Origin: Echinococcus granulosus
Lineage: Eukaryota; Platyhelminthes; Cestoda; Cyclophyllidea; Taeniidae
NCBI RefSeq assembly: GCF_000524195.1
Contig: NW_020170503.1
Span: forward strand, 60,901 to 124,900
Direction of reading: 5' to 3'
DNA: 64,000 nt
The first letter of the stretch is position 1. The number at the start of each line of letters is the position of its first letter. A program made the translations under genes and the position numbers. The notes under the pieces were generated by a model that saw only the letters and a program-made list of their open reading frames with translations, searched no databases and was not told the origin of the DNA. This document shows, in pieces, positions 50,091 to 62,500 of the stretch.

Positions 50091-50904
50091 TAAACCGCCC
50101 GAAGGAAGCGTAGAAGTGGGGCTTAAGTGCCCATGAAACTTATACTAAGAGTTAAAGTGGTAATCAAAGTATGGCATAGTCCCTCCTGACCTTTGTTCTC
50201 GTTGCTCCCCTTATTCGGCCTTTCGCGATGACCATCACAACGCAGTCAGCTCTGCAAGTAAAACGTCCACGAATCAACCGCGCGAATAATCAAATTTGTG
50301 TAAATTTAAAAATCTAATTAAATCTAAAGTTTATTTCACTTGGAAACCGCATTGGTGAGGAGGAAATATTCTGAACATCTCGTATATTCATCCCTGGCGG
50401 TAAGGAACTTAGCTCAAACGCAGAGTCGTTTAATAAGGAGCAAGTTTTAAATCAGTTTTATGAGGACAAAGTTTCGGGAAGCCTTCAGCACCTGTGTAAT
50501 GAAAATGAAAATATAAAAGAGCAATTAAAGTATTGCAATCAAAGCTGAGAAATCTATATCCTTTATCATAAGTAAAATATAGTGAACCTGGACTGTAGGA
50601 AAACCTTTCCTGCACATTAATTTCAAGTTGGAATAACTTGGGTCATGGCAAATATGTGTGTAAAAAAGTCTTATTCTTTGCAAAAATATCCAAAGATATC
50701 ACTTCTTCTTGCAATTATTTATGCCGCTGGAACTAATTATCATTTGGTCGGGAAACTCAAAATTGGTCATCTGCGCTCTCAACCTGCAACCATTCCATTA
50801 TTAATGCACTTTTATTTCTATCAGGAGAAGAAGGGCATTTGCTAAAAAGGGTTAAATGTATTAAGACTGGCAATTAATAAAAAATAAAAGTAAAATTTAG
50901 GGAA

Positions 50905-51305
50905 TTTGCACCTTGCATTGTACTCTTTACTTTTTAGAGGCGCGAAGTAAACGAGACTGGTTCTGTTGTAGACGCCGAAGGAAATTGTTTACAAAGTTTA
51001 ATCAAAGCTATAAAATTCTAGCCAAATAAGTTTTTGAGAAATGGCCCCCAAATGAGCAGTCTAAACAACCAGGAAAGAAAGATAGCCAAATAGCATCTGT
51101 TTGCCTACGCTTTTAGCGTGACCAAGCTCATTTATGGGGGCTTAATGTCAAAGAGATTTTTGTTTTTTACCTCTTAAGAGGTTCAAATAAACAAAAATTT
51201 TTATTTTGAAATTCCTAAACGAACTTCGTCTACAAAAGCATTATGACTCTTTGTGATGATTGAACGTATTTTTACGGGAGAAAAAGTCTAATGCAGGAAT
51301 TCCAC
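50905..51305 (+). repeat. Direct repeat pair, second copy
   Basis: Second copy of the 49.7-kb unit, same orientation, about 1.2 kb downstream. It differs by scattered substitutions and short indels. No open frame is shared by the two copies. Confidence 0.6.
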
Positions 51306-51464
51306 CATTAGTGCAGATCTAACGATCATTGTAACACGTCGAATGCTTCTGTCGGAAAGCTGGACATTTTATTAAGAAAAAAAACGAGTGCTACCTAGGG
51401 AATATCCTGATGTGATTCTCTTCACTAGGACATGTCTCCATGATAAGTAAAAATGAACTAGGCT

Positions 51465-51655
51465 GGAATTTGTTAAGTGGTTGTTAAACTCTTGGATTTG
51501 GTAACGGGCCACATAGGAGTTCAGCCTTTGTACCTCTGCTGGGCGACCTGGCCCCAGTGCCATCGAGTAGCCCCAACCGCTTCTGTACGTAGACAATGCA
51601 CATTCTGCTCGATTTATATATCCTTTCCGGTTTCTTGGAAGTCTAAGAATACTGT
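51465..51655 (+). mobile_element. Solo LTR of the TRIM-like family
   Basis: TTGTTAAACTCTTGGATTTG start, GCTGGGCGACCTGGCCCC centre, ACGTAGACAATGCACATTCT and TTCTTGGAAGTCTAAG end. No neighbouring interior sequence. Confidence 0.5.
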
Positions 51656-52119
51656 ATAGTGATTTTCAACCATGTATCAAGGCATTGAATCGCAGAATGG
51701 GGCCCAAAATTTTAATAACTCATTAAGCTAATTCAAATGTAAGAATTCATCTAGTTTACTATTTCAAGGGCAAACGAGCTTTAAATTTTTAAAAAGGAGA
51801 TAAAATGATGTAAATTATTCTAAGCATAACTGTATCTGTTCCTTTTTCCGACTATGCTGTTAAGACGCTTGAATACACTAAAATGAAAAAAAATTATAGC
51901 CATTTTGTTGTGGATTTGATACTTCCGAATTCTCGCAATATTTTAAATAGGTAGTTGTCTTATATTTTTGAAGTTTGTATATTTTATGCTGCCTGGCAAT
52001 TTCCTTCATTGGAATTGGATAAAATAAGTTGTCGACATTGAACGAAATGCGATATCACCGAGGTAAAAACTTCTTGTACGCGTACTAGGTTAGGTTTAAC
52101 TAGACTATGGCCAGCTCAA

Positions 52120-52666
52120 ACCACCCGATCCCCGGTGCTCTGCTCTAATCTCTGATGATGCTGGTGACACGAGAGCTCGCAATTTTTGCAGAAGCACAAG
52201 ACCCAACCAATCACGGCGCTCACAAACTGAGCCTTGGGATGCGTTGTCTCATTGGCTGGCAAATTGAGAGGATCGATAATCTTTACTTGTGTGCGCACGT
52301 GCTCTGTCGGTGACACCGCCGCACGGCAGGCTCGTGGACGGGGAAGTGCGAGCGTTGGGTGGCACGTGCGCACATAAAGCAGTGGAATGGAGACATAAGG
52401 CAAACTCACTTGCTCACTCATTGAAAGCGCCGTAGTTGTAACCCTCCCCCATAGGCTACTGAAAAATTTGACTGTATCGTCCTGTTCGTCATCGTCGTCT
52501 TTGTCGTCAAATTACCTACCAAACTGCGTTGTAAACAAACCAATCAAGGGATCGAGACGAACGTGGAAAGCTGTACGCATGCTCAAAAGGAATTTTATTA
52601 GGCTTTGAGACAGCCACGCCATAATCCTCTAAAGATTAAAATTGGATATTATTCGAACTATTAACG
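52120..52666 (+). promoter_or_regulatory. Putative promoter and non-coding first exon of the NCS gene
   Basis: The most GC- and CpG-rich patch of the right half, about 3.7 kb upstream of the NCS ATG. It has CAACCAAT at 52204-52211, CTCATTGGCTGGC at 52248-52260, another CCAAT near 52540, two CACGTG E-box cores (52296-52301, 52363-52368) and a weak CATAAAG. A consensus donor, AACG|GTGAGT, lies at 52667 and could join the acceptor ending at 56357. The upstream exon start is not visible. The functional reading is inferred from composition, motifs and position. Confidence 0.42.
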
Positions 52667-55600
52667 GTGAGTTAAATGAAAATTATTAACAAATAGGAGA
52701 GGCACATTATAAGAAAAAAATATGTGATAGAATAGGATAGCCTCGTGAAATTTATCTCGAAACACTTGAATGCAGTTATGAATTTAATGGGTTCCCTGTT
52801 ATTTTATGATATCAATGAAATAAAATTGAGAGGCACATCAATTTCTAAAGTAAGAACTCCTGTTTATCTCCCCGTGTCGGTTGAACACTACTTTTTAGAT
52901 TGATGATCAAATCAGTAAAAATATAAGTATAATAGCAAAATATGATCTCCGTCATCACTTTTACGCAAGGGTAAAGAGTTCATGGGCCTAAATAATTTCT
53001 CTGTCTGGGTTCCAGGGGAAAATTAACCATGATGAATTTAAAAGGCTTATTGCGCTTTGAAACCCGCACTTTGCACGATAAATAAGAACAGATTTGATCG
53101 TCCTTCAATTGTTTTATTGTTCTAATTTAAGCATTTTACTTACGGCAGGGTTTGAACCGATCCCAGTTATCAACAACTGATAGAGCAAAAACGTTATACA
53201 TACACGATGAAAGAGGCAAAGGTGGTGGATATGATTTTTTACATCTTCATAATGTGCATTTCAGTAGTCATAAAAGCATTACGTGAATTATTTAGGCTTA
53301 ATTATGCAATGATGTTCATTTATCAAAGCACGAGGGTGCTAATGAATAATCGAGATCTCTGCAAACAAAACTCGTCCACTCATCATTTATCCAAGTAAAT
53401 AAGCGCATTTGCAAAGTTCGCGCAGAATATAGGAACAGGTACTGAGTAAGTTAAAAACTTAACTTAAGCATTCATCGAATACCAAGGATCTGGCAGAAAT
53501 GCTTATTTTGCTTACGAGTTTTCCTATATTTTAAAAACATTATGTCTGTCAATGTAAGGTTCGTGAAGACATCCAACAGTAGCATCTGCTCAAAACCTTA
53601 ATTAACACTCAAAATGTACACATAACAACTGCTTAATAAGTTAAATTTATTGGCATAAGTCAGACAGATCTCACTTGATAAGGTTAGACTTTAAGCGTTA
53701 GACTTTAAACGTTGGCAAATTCGAATGCGTGATTTTTACGTGAATCTGAGAATACCTATAACAGAGAGGCTAACCGCAGGGGAGACGCGACTTTCATAAT
53801 CGGAATACCAGCTTTGCTGAGGAAACCGCCTTTAGTGCTGCATTATAACAATAAGTAAAGGAGGAGTTTATTAACACACCATAAAGTAATCTTACTCATA
53901 ACAACTTAAAACCATACAATATTGTGTTTTATTGAAATTTTTATGGAAACTGTCCTCTACAGTTAGTTTCTGATATCATTTACCACAAAAATGCCTTGCT
54001 TAGTACAACACGCTGAATTTCCTGGAGTTACATCTTTCTTAAATAATTAGAAATTCATTTTTGCGATAAACAAGTTGGGTCTAGAGGCTTAGCAAAGGCA
54101 TTATCATTACATATTAGCGACTAAAAAGAAGCAATCTGACCAATTTTAAGTCTTTATTCTCAAAATCTTTTTGGGTAGCAATCCTTGCCTCTGAGGGATT
54201 TTCGATGCGCAGCTTGTGATACGTGCGTGGGAGGCGCAAAGATGGACCAACTGTTGAAATATTCAGAATGGAATGCTTGTCTAGAAGTACCTAGTTAAGC
54301 TCGCATCACTCTCGATGGTGCATGATCCTTCTCCAAATGATCTTGTTAAAAAAACATGACGCAGTTTGGAGTGTGAATATTGTGCTAAATTCTTCAATAC
54401 ACTTAGCCTTATGCTGGAGCCAAAAAATGATGATAACTGTGTTTGAGCAGACATTTTGAAATATGTTTCAACATAGCGGCCATATTTAGAAGCTATTGTC
54501 GTTCATCCCTCTAAAATAATACAGGAATTATTTATCCGGTAAGAATTGGCTTATTCTTTTGATGGTATAGATTTTAAATAGGGTTGGCATGACTGCTGGT
54601 CATTAGTTTAGTTGTCAAAATGATGCTTAAATTAAAATTGACTTCAATTGACTGGAGAAAGCACTCTTCAAACACACATAATTTCCTCTTCTTATGTTTC
54701 GTCGGCAAAACATCAACCTAACAACCAGCTTTTAAAAGATACATATCACATCAACTGCTCCAATTTCAACTGCAAAACAGTAGAATTTTTGCAGTCTAAA
54801 GCTAATTATACCCTTTAGCACACTTTTAAAAAGTAAACAGGTTACACTTAAAGTACGCAAAAGCTGTTTATTTATTATAAATGGTAGTTTCTGCAAAAGC
54901 CATGAAGAGTTGAGCACGACCCAATGTAACAGAGTTTTATTAGACACTAATGCCATCCTCTAACCTAGCAACACATCGTGAAAGATGTCAGTTTTTGGGT
55001 ATTTAATTAGCCAGAAAAGTGTTAATCAGTTTAGGTTTGGCTGCTTTTAACTTTTACGTCCCCTAATTGTGCTGTGAATTTGCAACTCCACGTGACTACA
55101 TTGGATCGGTAAACCGCACCATTCTTAACGCACCGTTAAGCCTGCCAGTCATGCATAACAAGCACCGCAGTACCCAACATGATTACAGTCTTTTCGTGCT
55201 CAATTCAGTAATATTCGACCTAGTGCCAGTAATGCCTGTAATACATAAGTAATTTAATTATAACTACTTTAAGGCTAGAAAAACCACTAAAAATTTTGCA
55301 CCAGAGCTTTATTTTAGTTTAACCTACGTTACACATTTTAGTCTTGTTTTAATATCTCCCCGAAAAATTCCATTTTTAACCGTAACCGTTGTTTTTGGCT
55401 ATGAGATTTATTTTGAGGTGAGAATTTACTAGGCAAAAGTTATTGGGATTGCAACATCCTTCGTTAAGTACAATTGGTCCACATAAATTGCTTGAGTGAC
55501 AAGTCCGATTGTTGACGTAATCCCTCAATTGGAAAAGGGAATAAATGTCAACATGGCAATCATTAGATAAGGATTTTCATCACTGTGAATAGATTTGAGA

Positions 55601-56357
55601 TGCTTTTTGTAACAAAGGGGACAACTTATGAATGGCTAAATCAACTACAAGAATTTAAAATTGGGGTGTCATTTTCTATAATGCATTTTGTTTCTGAACA
55701 AAATCGAATCCACAAGTTTGGTACTAATTTACTCTTAGTCCTCTGGCATGAACAAATGAGACAACTTGACAAGGTTGATTAAGGTAAGGGTGTCTCTTCA
55801 AAAATCCACACTATTTTCGGCAGTGCTCCATTTCTATCGAAAGACTTCTTTACCGAAAACAAATCTTTATATTGTCCTTGAACTTTTATTAACCTTATCA
55901 CTCGTTCCATGTTCTTTTGCAACTTTTTTACAAACAACATAAGAAGGTCAAAATAATTTTGCAACTTTGTGGATAAGCGTCGAAATTTTTATGACTATGA
56001 TTGTATACCTCATATGTAATTCAATAGAAATGTTTAACAATAATTTGTGGCTTTATTTCAAGTGGTCTCAAATTTCTGCAATACATTTTTCTAGTTCATT
56101 TATTGACATCATGCAGAATAGACTCTAGCGGAACAATAACAACTAATGATGGACTAATATATTTATACCGGATTAGTGTTGCCATTTAATATGCAGAACA
56201 TGAATAAAACATTATTAACTGACCGATTTTCTTCTCCACAAGATATAAAAACTGTATTTTGAAAAGAGAACAGTTGAAAGCTTTTCCCTCGAGGCGAGGA
56301 ATACTGCCACTGGGGGAAAGCTAACCTTACGTGTAATTCTTCACCTTAAAATTACAG
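52667..56357 (+). other. Probable 5' UTR intron of the NCS gene, or intergenic
   Basis: 3.7 kb of AT-rich DNA between the putative first-exon donor (GTGAGT) and an ATTACAG acceptor 53 bp before the NCS start. A 14-bp near-tandem duplication (GTTAGACTTTAARC) lies at about 53683-53711. Short open frames here have no recognisable homology. Confidence 0.35.
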
Positions 56358-56410
56358 GCCAAAAGAAGGAGGCAAAAACGAGGGGTCGTTTTTAAGCACA
56401 AGGAGTAATA

Positions 56411-56524
56411 ATGGGGAACGCGTTAGGATCGCGGAAAAAGCTTCCAAAGGAGGATTTAGACTTTCTGATGAGCAATACCCACTTTACAAAGAAACAAATT
56501 AAGCAATGGTACAATGGATTCATT
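56411..56524 (+). CDS. NCS coding exon 1
   Basis: Encodes residues 1-38: the myristoylation start [10 protein letters not shown], then [17 protein letters not shown], the first EF-hand entering helix with the family WY pair. The start has A at -3 and G at +4. Donor ATT|GTAAGT, phase 0. An acceptor-like ATTACAG ends at 56357, so about 53 bp of 5' UTR may share this exon. Confidence 0.93.
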
Positions 56525-59500
56525 GTAAGTCGTTTCAGTTCTCCTATTTTGGTTTTTACTATAAATAAAAACATAGTCACTTTGATTACCTGGCATGATA
56601 AAGTAGTTTGTCTTGTAATCCGATCTATATTTAAGTGGACATAATAATGGAAATAGATTTGTTTACAGATGTAAATGGTACATTCCAGACTTTCTGACAC
56701 CTCTAAAATGTAGTGCACTCTTTGTCAAGGCGGCGTTTTTACATATATGGAAGGCCAAGTTAGATGAAAGACATGCGCAGTATTATATCGCCCTTGGTCG
56801 TTTGAATAGTAAGACTTTTAATGGAATTCATCAAAAAATATGAAGTGTTGGTGCACACTGTAATGATAAAAAGAGCCAATTGTAACGGGTGAAGGGAGAT
56901 CGCTCCTGTTGGCATCATTAAACAAAAGTAGGTTTGTTTTTCAGTTTCAAAAGTATGTGTACCACCATATTCGTTTGTCAGAAGACACAGGTGTCATTGA
57001 TGCCATTAAGCAAAAAGATGTCTGAATGGAAGATTTTGCAATATTTTGCAATATTTTCTAGAGCTATTTGTTACATTTCAGTTGCGTTTTTGTAAATTTT
57101 GCACTCGTAAAAAAAGAGCGAGTGATTTCAAACTTGTAAGTAAATCTCAAGCTGAAGCCATTTTTAGGAAATCCAAGTGAAAATTCGGTAATTTATCCCA
57201 TTGTATGCACTGATCCAAAAAGGTACTCATTGGGTCTTGCCATGAGGAACCTGATATTGAAATCGCGAAGGAAGAAGTTGTGTTAAATCGTATTTCCTAA
57301 AAACAACGCGATAATATGTTGCTGGAATTGAGCATAATGCTGAGACCATTAAAACAATGACCAAAACCATAGGTATTTGGAAAAAATACTATTCGCCCAG
57401 TACTCATAACCATGAAAAAGCATCAAAAGCAAAATTCAGCTGCTTAATAAAAGCAAACCTTTTAATTACCCTTTACTATCCCAAAAGGAAATGAAGGTCC
57501 AAAAATTATTTGCCAAAATACCACCAGAAGATGTTTTGCAAAAATTGTTTCTATAGAATTAAGAAATAGTAGTATTACTACTGGTTTTTAGTATTCAAGC
57601 AGAAGAAGGCAACCGATGGCTGCTGAAATCGTCAAACGGCATAGGAAACTACAAATATCTACATTGCAATCACTTTAAAGGGTGGATCCAGCACAAACTA
57701 AAAAGGATTATATGTTTAAATAAAAATGAGTCATCAAGACTGTTTAATTTACGGCTTGTAATAGTTTCTGAGCACGGTAAAGGTCATTTCTAGTGTTGAG
57801 ACCCTTTGTTTGCAAAGTGCCAAATATCACTTTTCTATGTAACTTCACTATGTTGCAACAAATTGCCCACTGAATCATAAAAATTCTCCATCCTCTTAAG
57901 TAATTAATCATAGCTGAGCATGCCTCAGAAGAAAATCCAACTTTTAGTGCTCAAAAAGGGCATTTACTCTAATGGCCATGTGTGGGTGAAAGGTGGAAGT
58001 TTTTGACACCTTATCATCAATCATTAGTGCGCGACAATTTAAGCGGATTCATAAGAAATCTTTTTAATGATCCAAAACAAGTGACTTATAGGTATAGGGA
58101 GAGGAGGAAATGTTTAAGTGAACGTAAAATCCAAACAGAAACAAGGATAATTTAATATGCAGACTTACTAAACAAAAATGGCTGGTGATTTCTGGGTAAT
58201 AAAATTTTGCAACGTACATTAAACGAGATAAAATGAACCGCTGCAGATGGGTAAATAAAATAGTATCACTTTCATGGTGTTTAGAAGGCACGAGATCTCA
58301 AAACTGTTTACGCCAGTTTCTTAAAGCACCCACAACAAGGCAGTAAAATTAAAGGTGTTGAAAATTCGCTTTACAATTTAAAGGTGCAGCTTTGTTTATG
58401 CTCAAAACTCACGTGACCAAACTGAGGGATCAAGCTGGAAGTTTTACTGCAAAGGGTAACTCTAAAATTACTCTATAAATAGCAATAGCCTGTTAGAAAG
58501 GAGGTAGCTAATTATTTTTTGCTAGGTATCTTACCTTCTTTACACCTAACAGTGGTTATTCTTCTGGGTGAAATAAGAATAACCGCAGTTAATTTATGGA
58601 GGAAAATAAATAAAATATGGTTTAATGACCCTTAAAAATCCATATTTTCCATTTTATTGCTAAATATCTGTATAAATATAATATCTTCAATAACAGCCAT
58701 TCAATAATAGACGCATATATATGGAAATTAGTTACACATTTTCAAAGAAGACCAGAAAATTTTTACTTTAAACAGTCACCAGGTACAAAATCAAAAATTA
58801 AATAGAACTGCATCGGTACCGAGCCGTCTGATATAATGCTTCATGATTAATATGCTCGGTGGTGGTACACCGGTATTGTCTGCTGTATTACGGAAAAAAC
58901 GAGCAATGAAGAAATTTTCTACTCCCTAAACTTAATCTGTCACCAAAAATAAAATTTGGCACTAAGATGGGGAAAAATTTATTGCATGAATGATTGACTC
59001 AAACACATAAAATTGCATCCTAAAAACATCTGCTAACTATGAAAATATTTACTGTCTGCTTGTACTTTAATGCGATGATATTATTAAGCGTTGAGACTTT
59101 CCTGAAGGCAAATAAAAACACAATGCTAGAGCAGAATGTGTATTATAGAAGTACAGAAGGGCTGAGGGACAATTGGAATGACCCGGATGCCTTGTCGCTG
59201 GCCGGAAGCACAAAGGAGGTGTCCTTTCCTGTCTCCGTAAACAAAACGAAGAATCAGTCAACAAATCAATGCAATACGATAGCTTGAATTTCTTTATACG
59301 TTTTTCGGCCATTCAGAAAATTAGAGCTGCGAGCCTTATGGCATAGTTGCAGAGTGCACGTCCTCTACGTCCTATAACACCTCAACATTCATAGAAGGTT
59401 TTTATAGCATCGCCCTCCATATTTTTTTAGCGAGACTGTCCTTCAGGTCAACTGAGCAAAAAGAAGTTTATAGAGGTGTACTCTGGCTTCTTCCCCGACG

Positions 59501-62500
59501 GGAATGCGGAGGAATTTTGTACCCACGTATTCCGTACCTTCGACAAGGACAACTCAGGAAAAATCGATTTTAAGGAATTTCTCCTAGCCATCAATATCAC
59601 CTCCGGTGGCCGACCAAAGGAAAAATTGGAATGGGCCTATCAGATGTACGACATTGATGGGAATGGCACGATAGAGCGCAGCGAAATGGTTGAAATTATC
59701 AGAGTAAGTCAAATCTTGTATGGTTATCCACTTAAAGGGAACTTGATTTAAATTTAGTAGGATAATGACAGAGAGGGATTCAAATAACTTCCTGAACTGT
59801 CTCCCAAATTAATAACTAGAAAAAAGTAGTGAAATAAGGCATTTTTTATTAAGAATTTCGAATATATGATTGTTTTTTTGCTGAAGTTGGTTGGAAAACA
59901 AGTGCGGTTGCGTGTCGGCCTGCATCAAATACGGTCGGTGATACAATTAATTAAAGCATACAAAATTTGAATCTGAAAGAGATGTATGAGGTATTTAATT
60001 TCTTTGAGCTTATGCACCCTTAGGTCAAATTTCTCCTCAGAATAAACAAAACCTACATAATAATATTTAATCGTCTGAAGAATGCCCCATTAAAATGAAT
60101 AGACTGTAACTGCATATTAATTTGTACAAAATCCGATTCCTCTTAATTTTTTAAATAAGTGATGCATGAATTTATGTTCAACATGAACCGATGTGTATGC
60201 GTGTGAGCGTAAAATCCACCGAGCTTCCAACTAAAGTAGTCAGTACTCGAGATTGCGGTATAGATGCATTTATTTGTTGAAGGGTACATGTAGGTAAGGT
60301 GGTACGGTGCGTGTTTAATTGATGACAAGCCCATTCATAGAACTTTGGTAATCTTAGCATTACAGTGAGTGCCAAAACACTTAAAGCACACCTGTGTTTG
60401 GTAGAAGCCAATCTAGAGGGAGTTAAACGGAGGCATTACCTTTTAGAAAGTTCGGCAATTGGTCACAAAACTCGAAACAGGACTACTTTTGGGAATTTGA
60501 GACCTTCAAAGCAATGTCACCATTGCGAATGAAGTCATTAACTGAAATGAATGCCTTACTGCTTAAAGATACAATAGGTTTTCGGCATCAATGCTTAAAC
60601 GGATACATAAATGCCCTTTTTTGATTATTTGGTCATGAAAATGAACGACCAACTCCGACAAAGGGAACAATGGAAAAGTCTTAGAAACAACAGGAACTTC
60701 TCAATCCATCTCGTAGACGAGTGTAAAATGTGTTACATCTTAGGTAATCCAACTCCAGAATGTTTTCTTGGAATCGTATACACCTTAAATATAAAATGGC
60801 GTTTTCGAGGTTTAAGGGGTATTAATGTGGAAGAATGCCCCCCTTTTCATAGTATTTGTAAGGTTACCGCCCTGTCTCATTCTTATTTCAAGTGCGCAAT
60901 TAAGACTTCCCAAATTCCATGTTGTACGTTTTTTTTAAGAGCAATTAAGTTAAAGCAATTTGCATAAAAAAAATATTAGAACCTAGTTGCATGCTTTCTT
61001 GTTCAAATCCTTTGCTTATTTTTAGAACGCATGGAATCAAATAAAATAATTTGACTTCTTGCATCACAAGTTGTGCTGGTCATTAAACACCTACCTGAAA
61101 CACACTTTGGTGGCATTGAGACCACCCCAAGTTGTAAGGAAGGAAGATTTACTTGGCGAATTTAACTTATCTGCAGTTTGTTAAACTTGTCTTAATTAAT
61201 AACTGTAAAACTTGACTCACACATTCAGCATATAACAATTTTCTTCATGATATACTTGATTTTAGATGACCGCAAAATAGGCGACTTCATCCGTTTAATA
61301 AATAAAATTGATTAAGAACTTGAATGCGCGTTTGAAATGTAAATGCTGCTTACTATATTTGGAGTAGGCCGAAACACCTTTGTGGGCGTATTGCAGAGGC
61401 CTTCCCTCCAAAGTGACAACAATTGTACCGAATTACAGGAGTGATTGACTAGTTAAGCAGCATGGATAACGCACTCAAACACAACAGAGACTTCTCTTCC
61501 CACCTCTGACGTTTCTACAACAAATTAAGAAAAGTATTTGAGCATTCATTTTAAAAATGCGGATACTGCTAATTAGTTGTGAACTTTTAATAGCAAATTC
61601 ACCTTCGCGTGAGATCTAATTGGATAATTAACGTGCCTGGGTATAATAAAACATCCGCGCCCCTTAGTTTGGATGGTAATGTCTCAAATTTTACACCAGA
61701 GAACTCGCTTTACTTAAAAGTAGGGAGACGGCGTTAAGCTGTGTGACTGGATGGCATTAACTGTAAGCATTAAACGTGGATATAGTCAAGCAATTGGTCG
61801 GAGTGGACATCAATCTCATTGCAAATTCGCTTATCTTGTGCTTGATCTTCTAAATCGTATGCTCAAAAACTGGTCTATTCATTCATATTTTAAAGAACTA
61901 TTGCCCATTTTTAAACAAAAAGGTGAGACATTTTAAGCTCATCCTATCAGGGGAGGGACAAACAAAAGTTTGTGATTTGGAGCCATATTGCGACTAGTAG
62001 ACAATGAGGCAATGAATTGGCTAAAAACTAAACAAAAGTTATCCGTGATACTACTCTTAGGATTAGGTTTTTATGACTGTGAATTATGTTGCGCAGAAGC
62101 TGCTAATACTTGTAAACAAATTATCGCCTACTTTTAAGGTTTTTTACCAATTATTATAACTGCAAGAGACCGACTTCCCGCCCTTATAGTTGCTTACTAA
62201 CGGCACATTAAACAGATTTTGTTCTCCTTGATGGCTAGATTACTCAACAGTAAAGATAGTGTTTTAGAAGTGTACCATCTGTTATTTCGAGGGTGTAATG
62301 AGCATAATCTGTTGTATTAGACAGAGCGGTAAGTTGTATTGAGGCAGATTTAGACAAAAAATGGTTTATTCAGCGTGTTTCTGTCTGAAAATTCATTAAG
62401 GTGCGCTGTTTGTTTAGGCATTTTTGGTACCGTTTAATAGTAAGTTACCTCAAAACTACCAAAAGACAGTAACAACAAATACTGGCTTACCAAGAACTGC

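Larger units (their letters stand above)
56525..59430 (+). other. NCS intron 1
   Basis: 2.9 kb, GTAAGT to TTTTTTTAG, phase 0. Holds an antisense solo LTR (59084-59275) and a hairpin (58552-58586). A GCAATATTTT direct duplication lies near 57040-57060. Confidence 0.8.

Noticed and set aside
52116..52421. 101-codon minus-strand open frame in the GC-rich patch
   Set aside because: Explained by local GC and CpG richness of the putative promoter; no domain, and antisense to the adjacent gene.
53130..53190. GGTTCAAACCC word on the minus strand resembling a tRNA T-arm
   Set aside because: The flanking sequence does not give acceptor, D and anticodon stems; at most a decayed tRNA-derived repeat.
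59039..59287. 82-codon open frame with a signal-peptide-like start, in NCS intron 1
   Set aside because: Read on the other strand, 59084-59275 is a full-length LTR of the TRIM-like family, which explains both the base composition and the absence of stops.
59444..59446. In-exon CAG as an alternative acceptor for NCS exon 2
   Set aside because: It would remove DCPSG and leave the junction with exon 1 out of phase; the upstream TTTTTTTAG gives the complete family sequence.
60611..60967. 118-codon open frame in NCS intron 2
   Set aside because: No domain recognised. Lies within an intron defined by strong splice sites; no evidence of independent expression.
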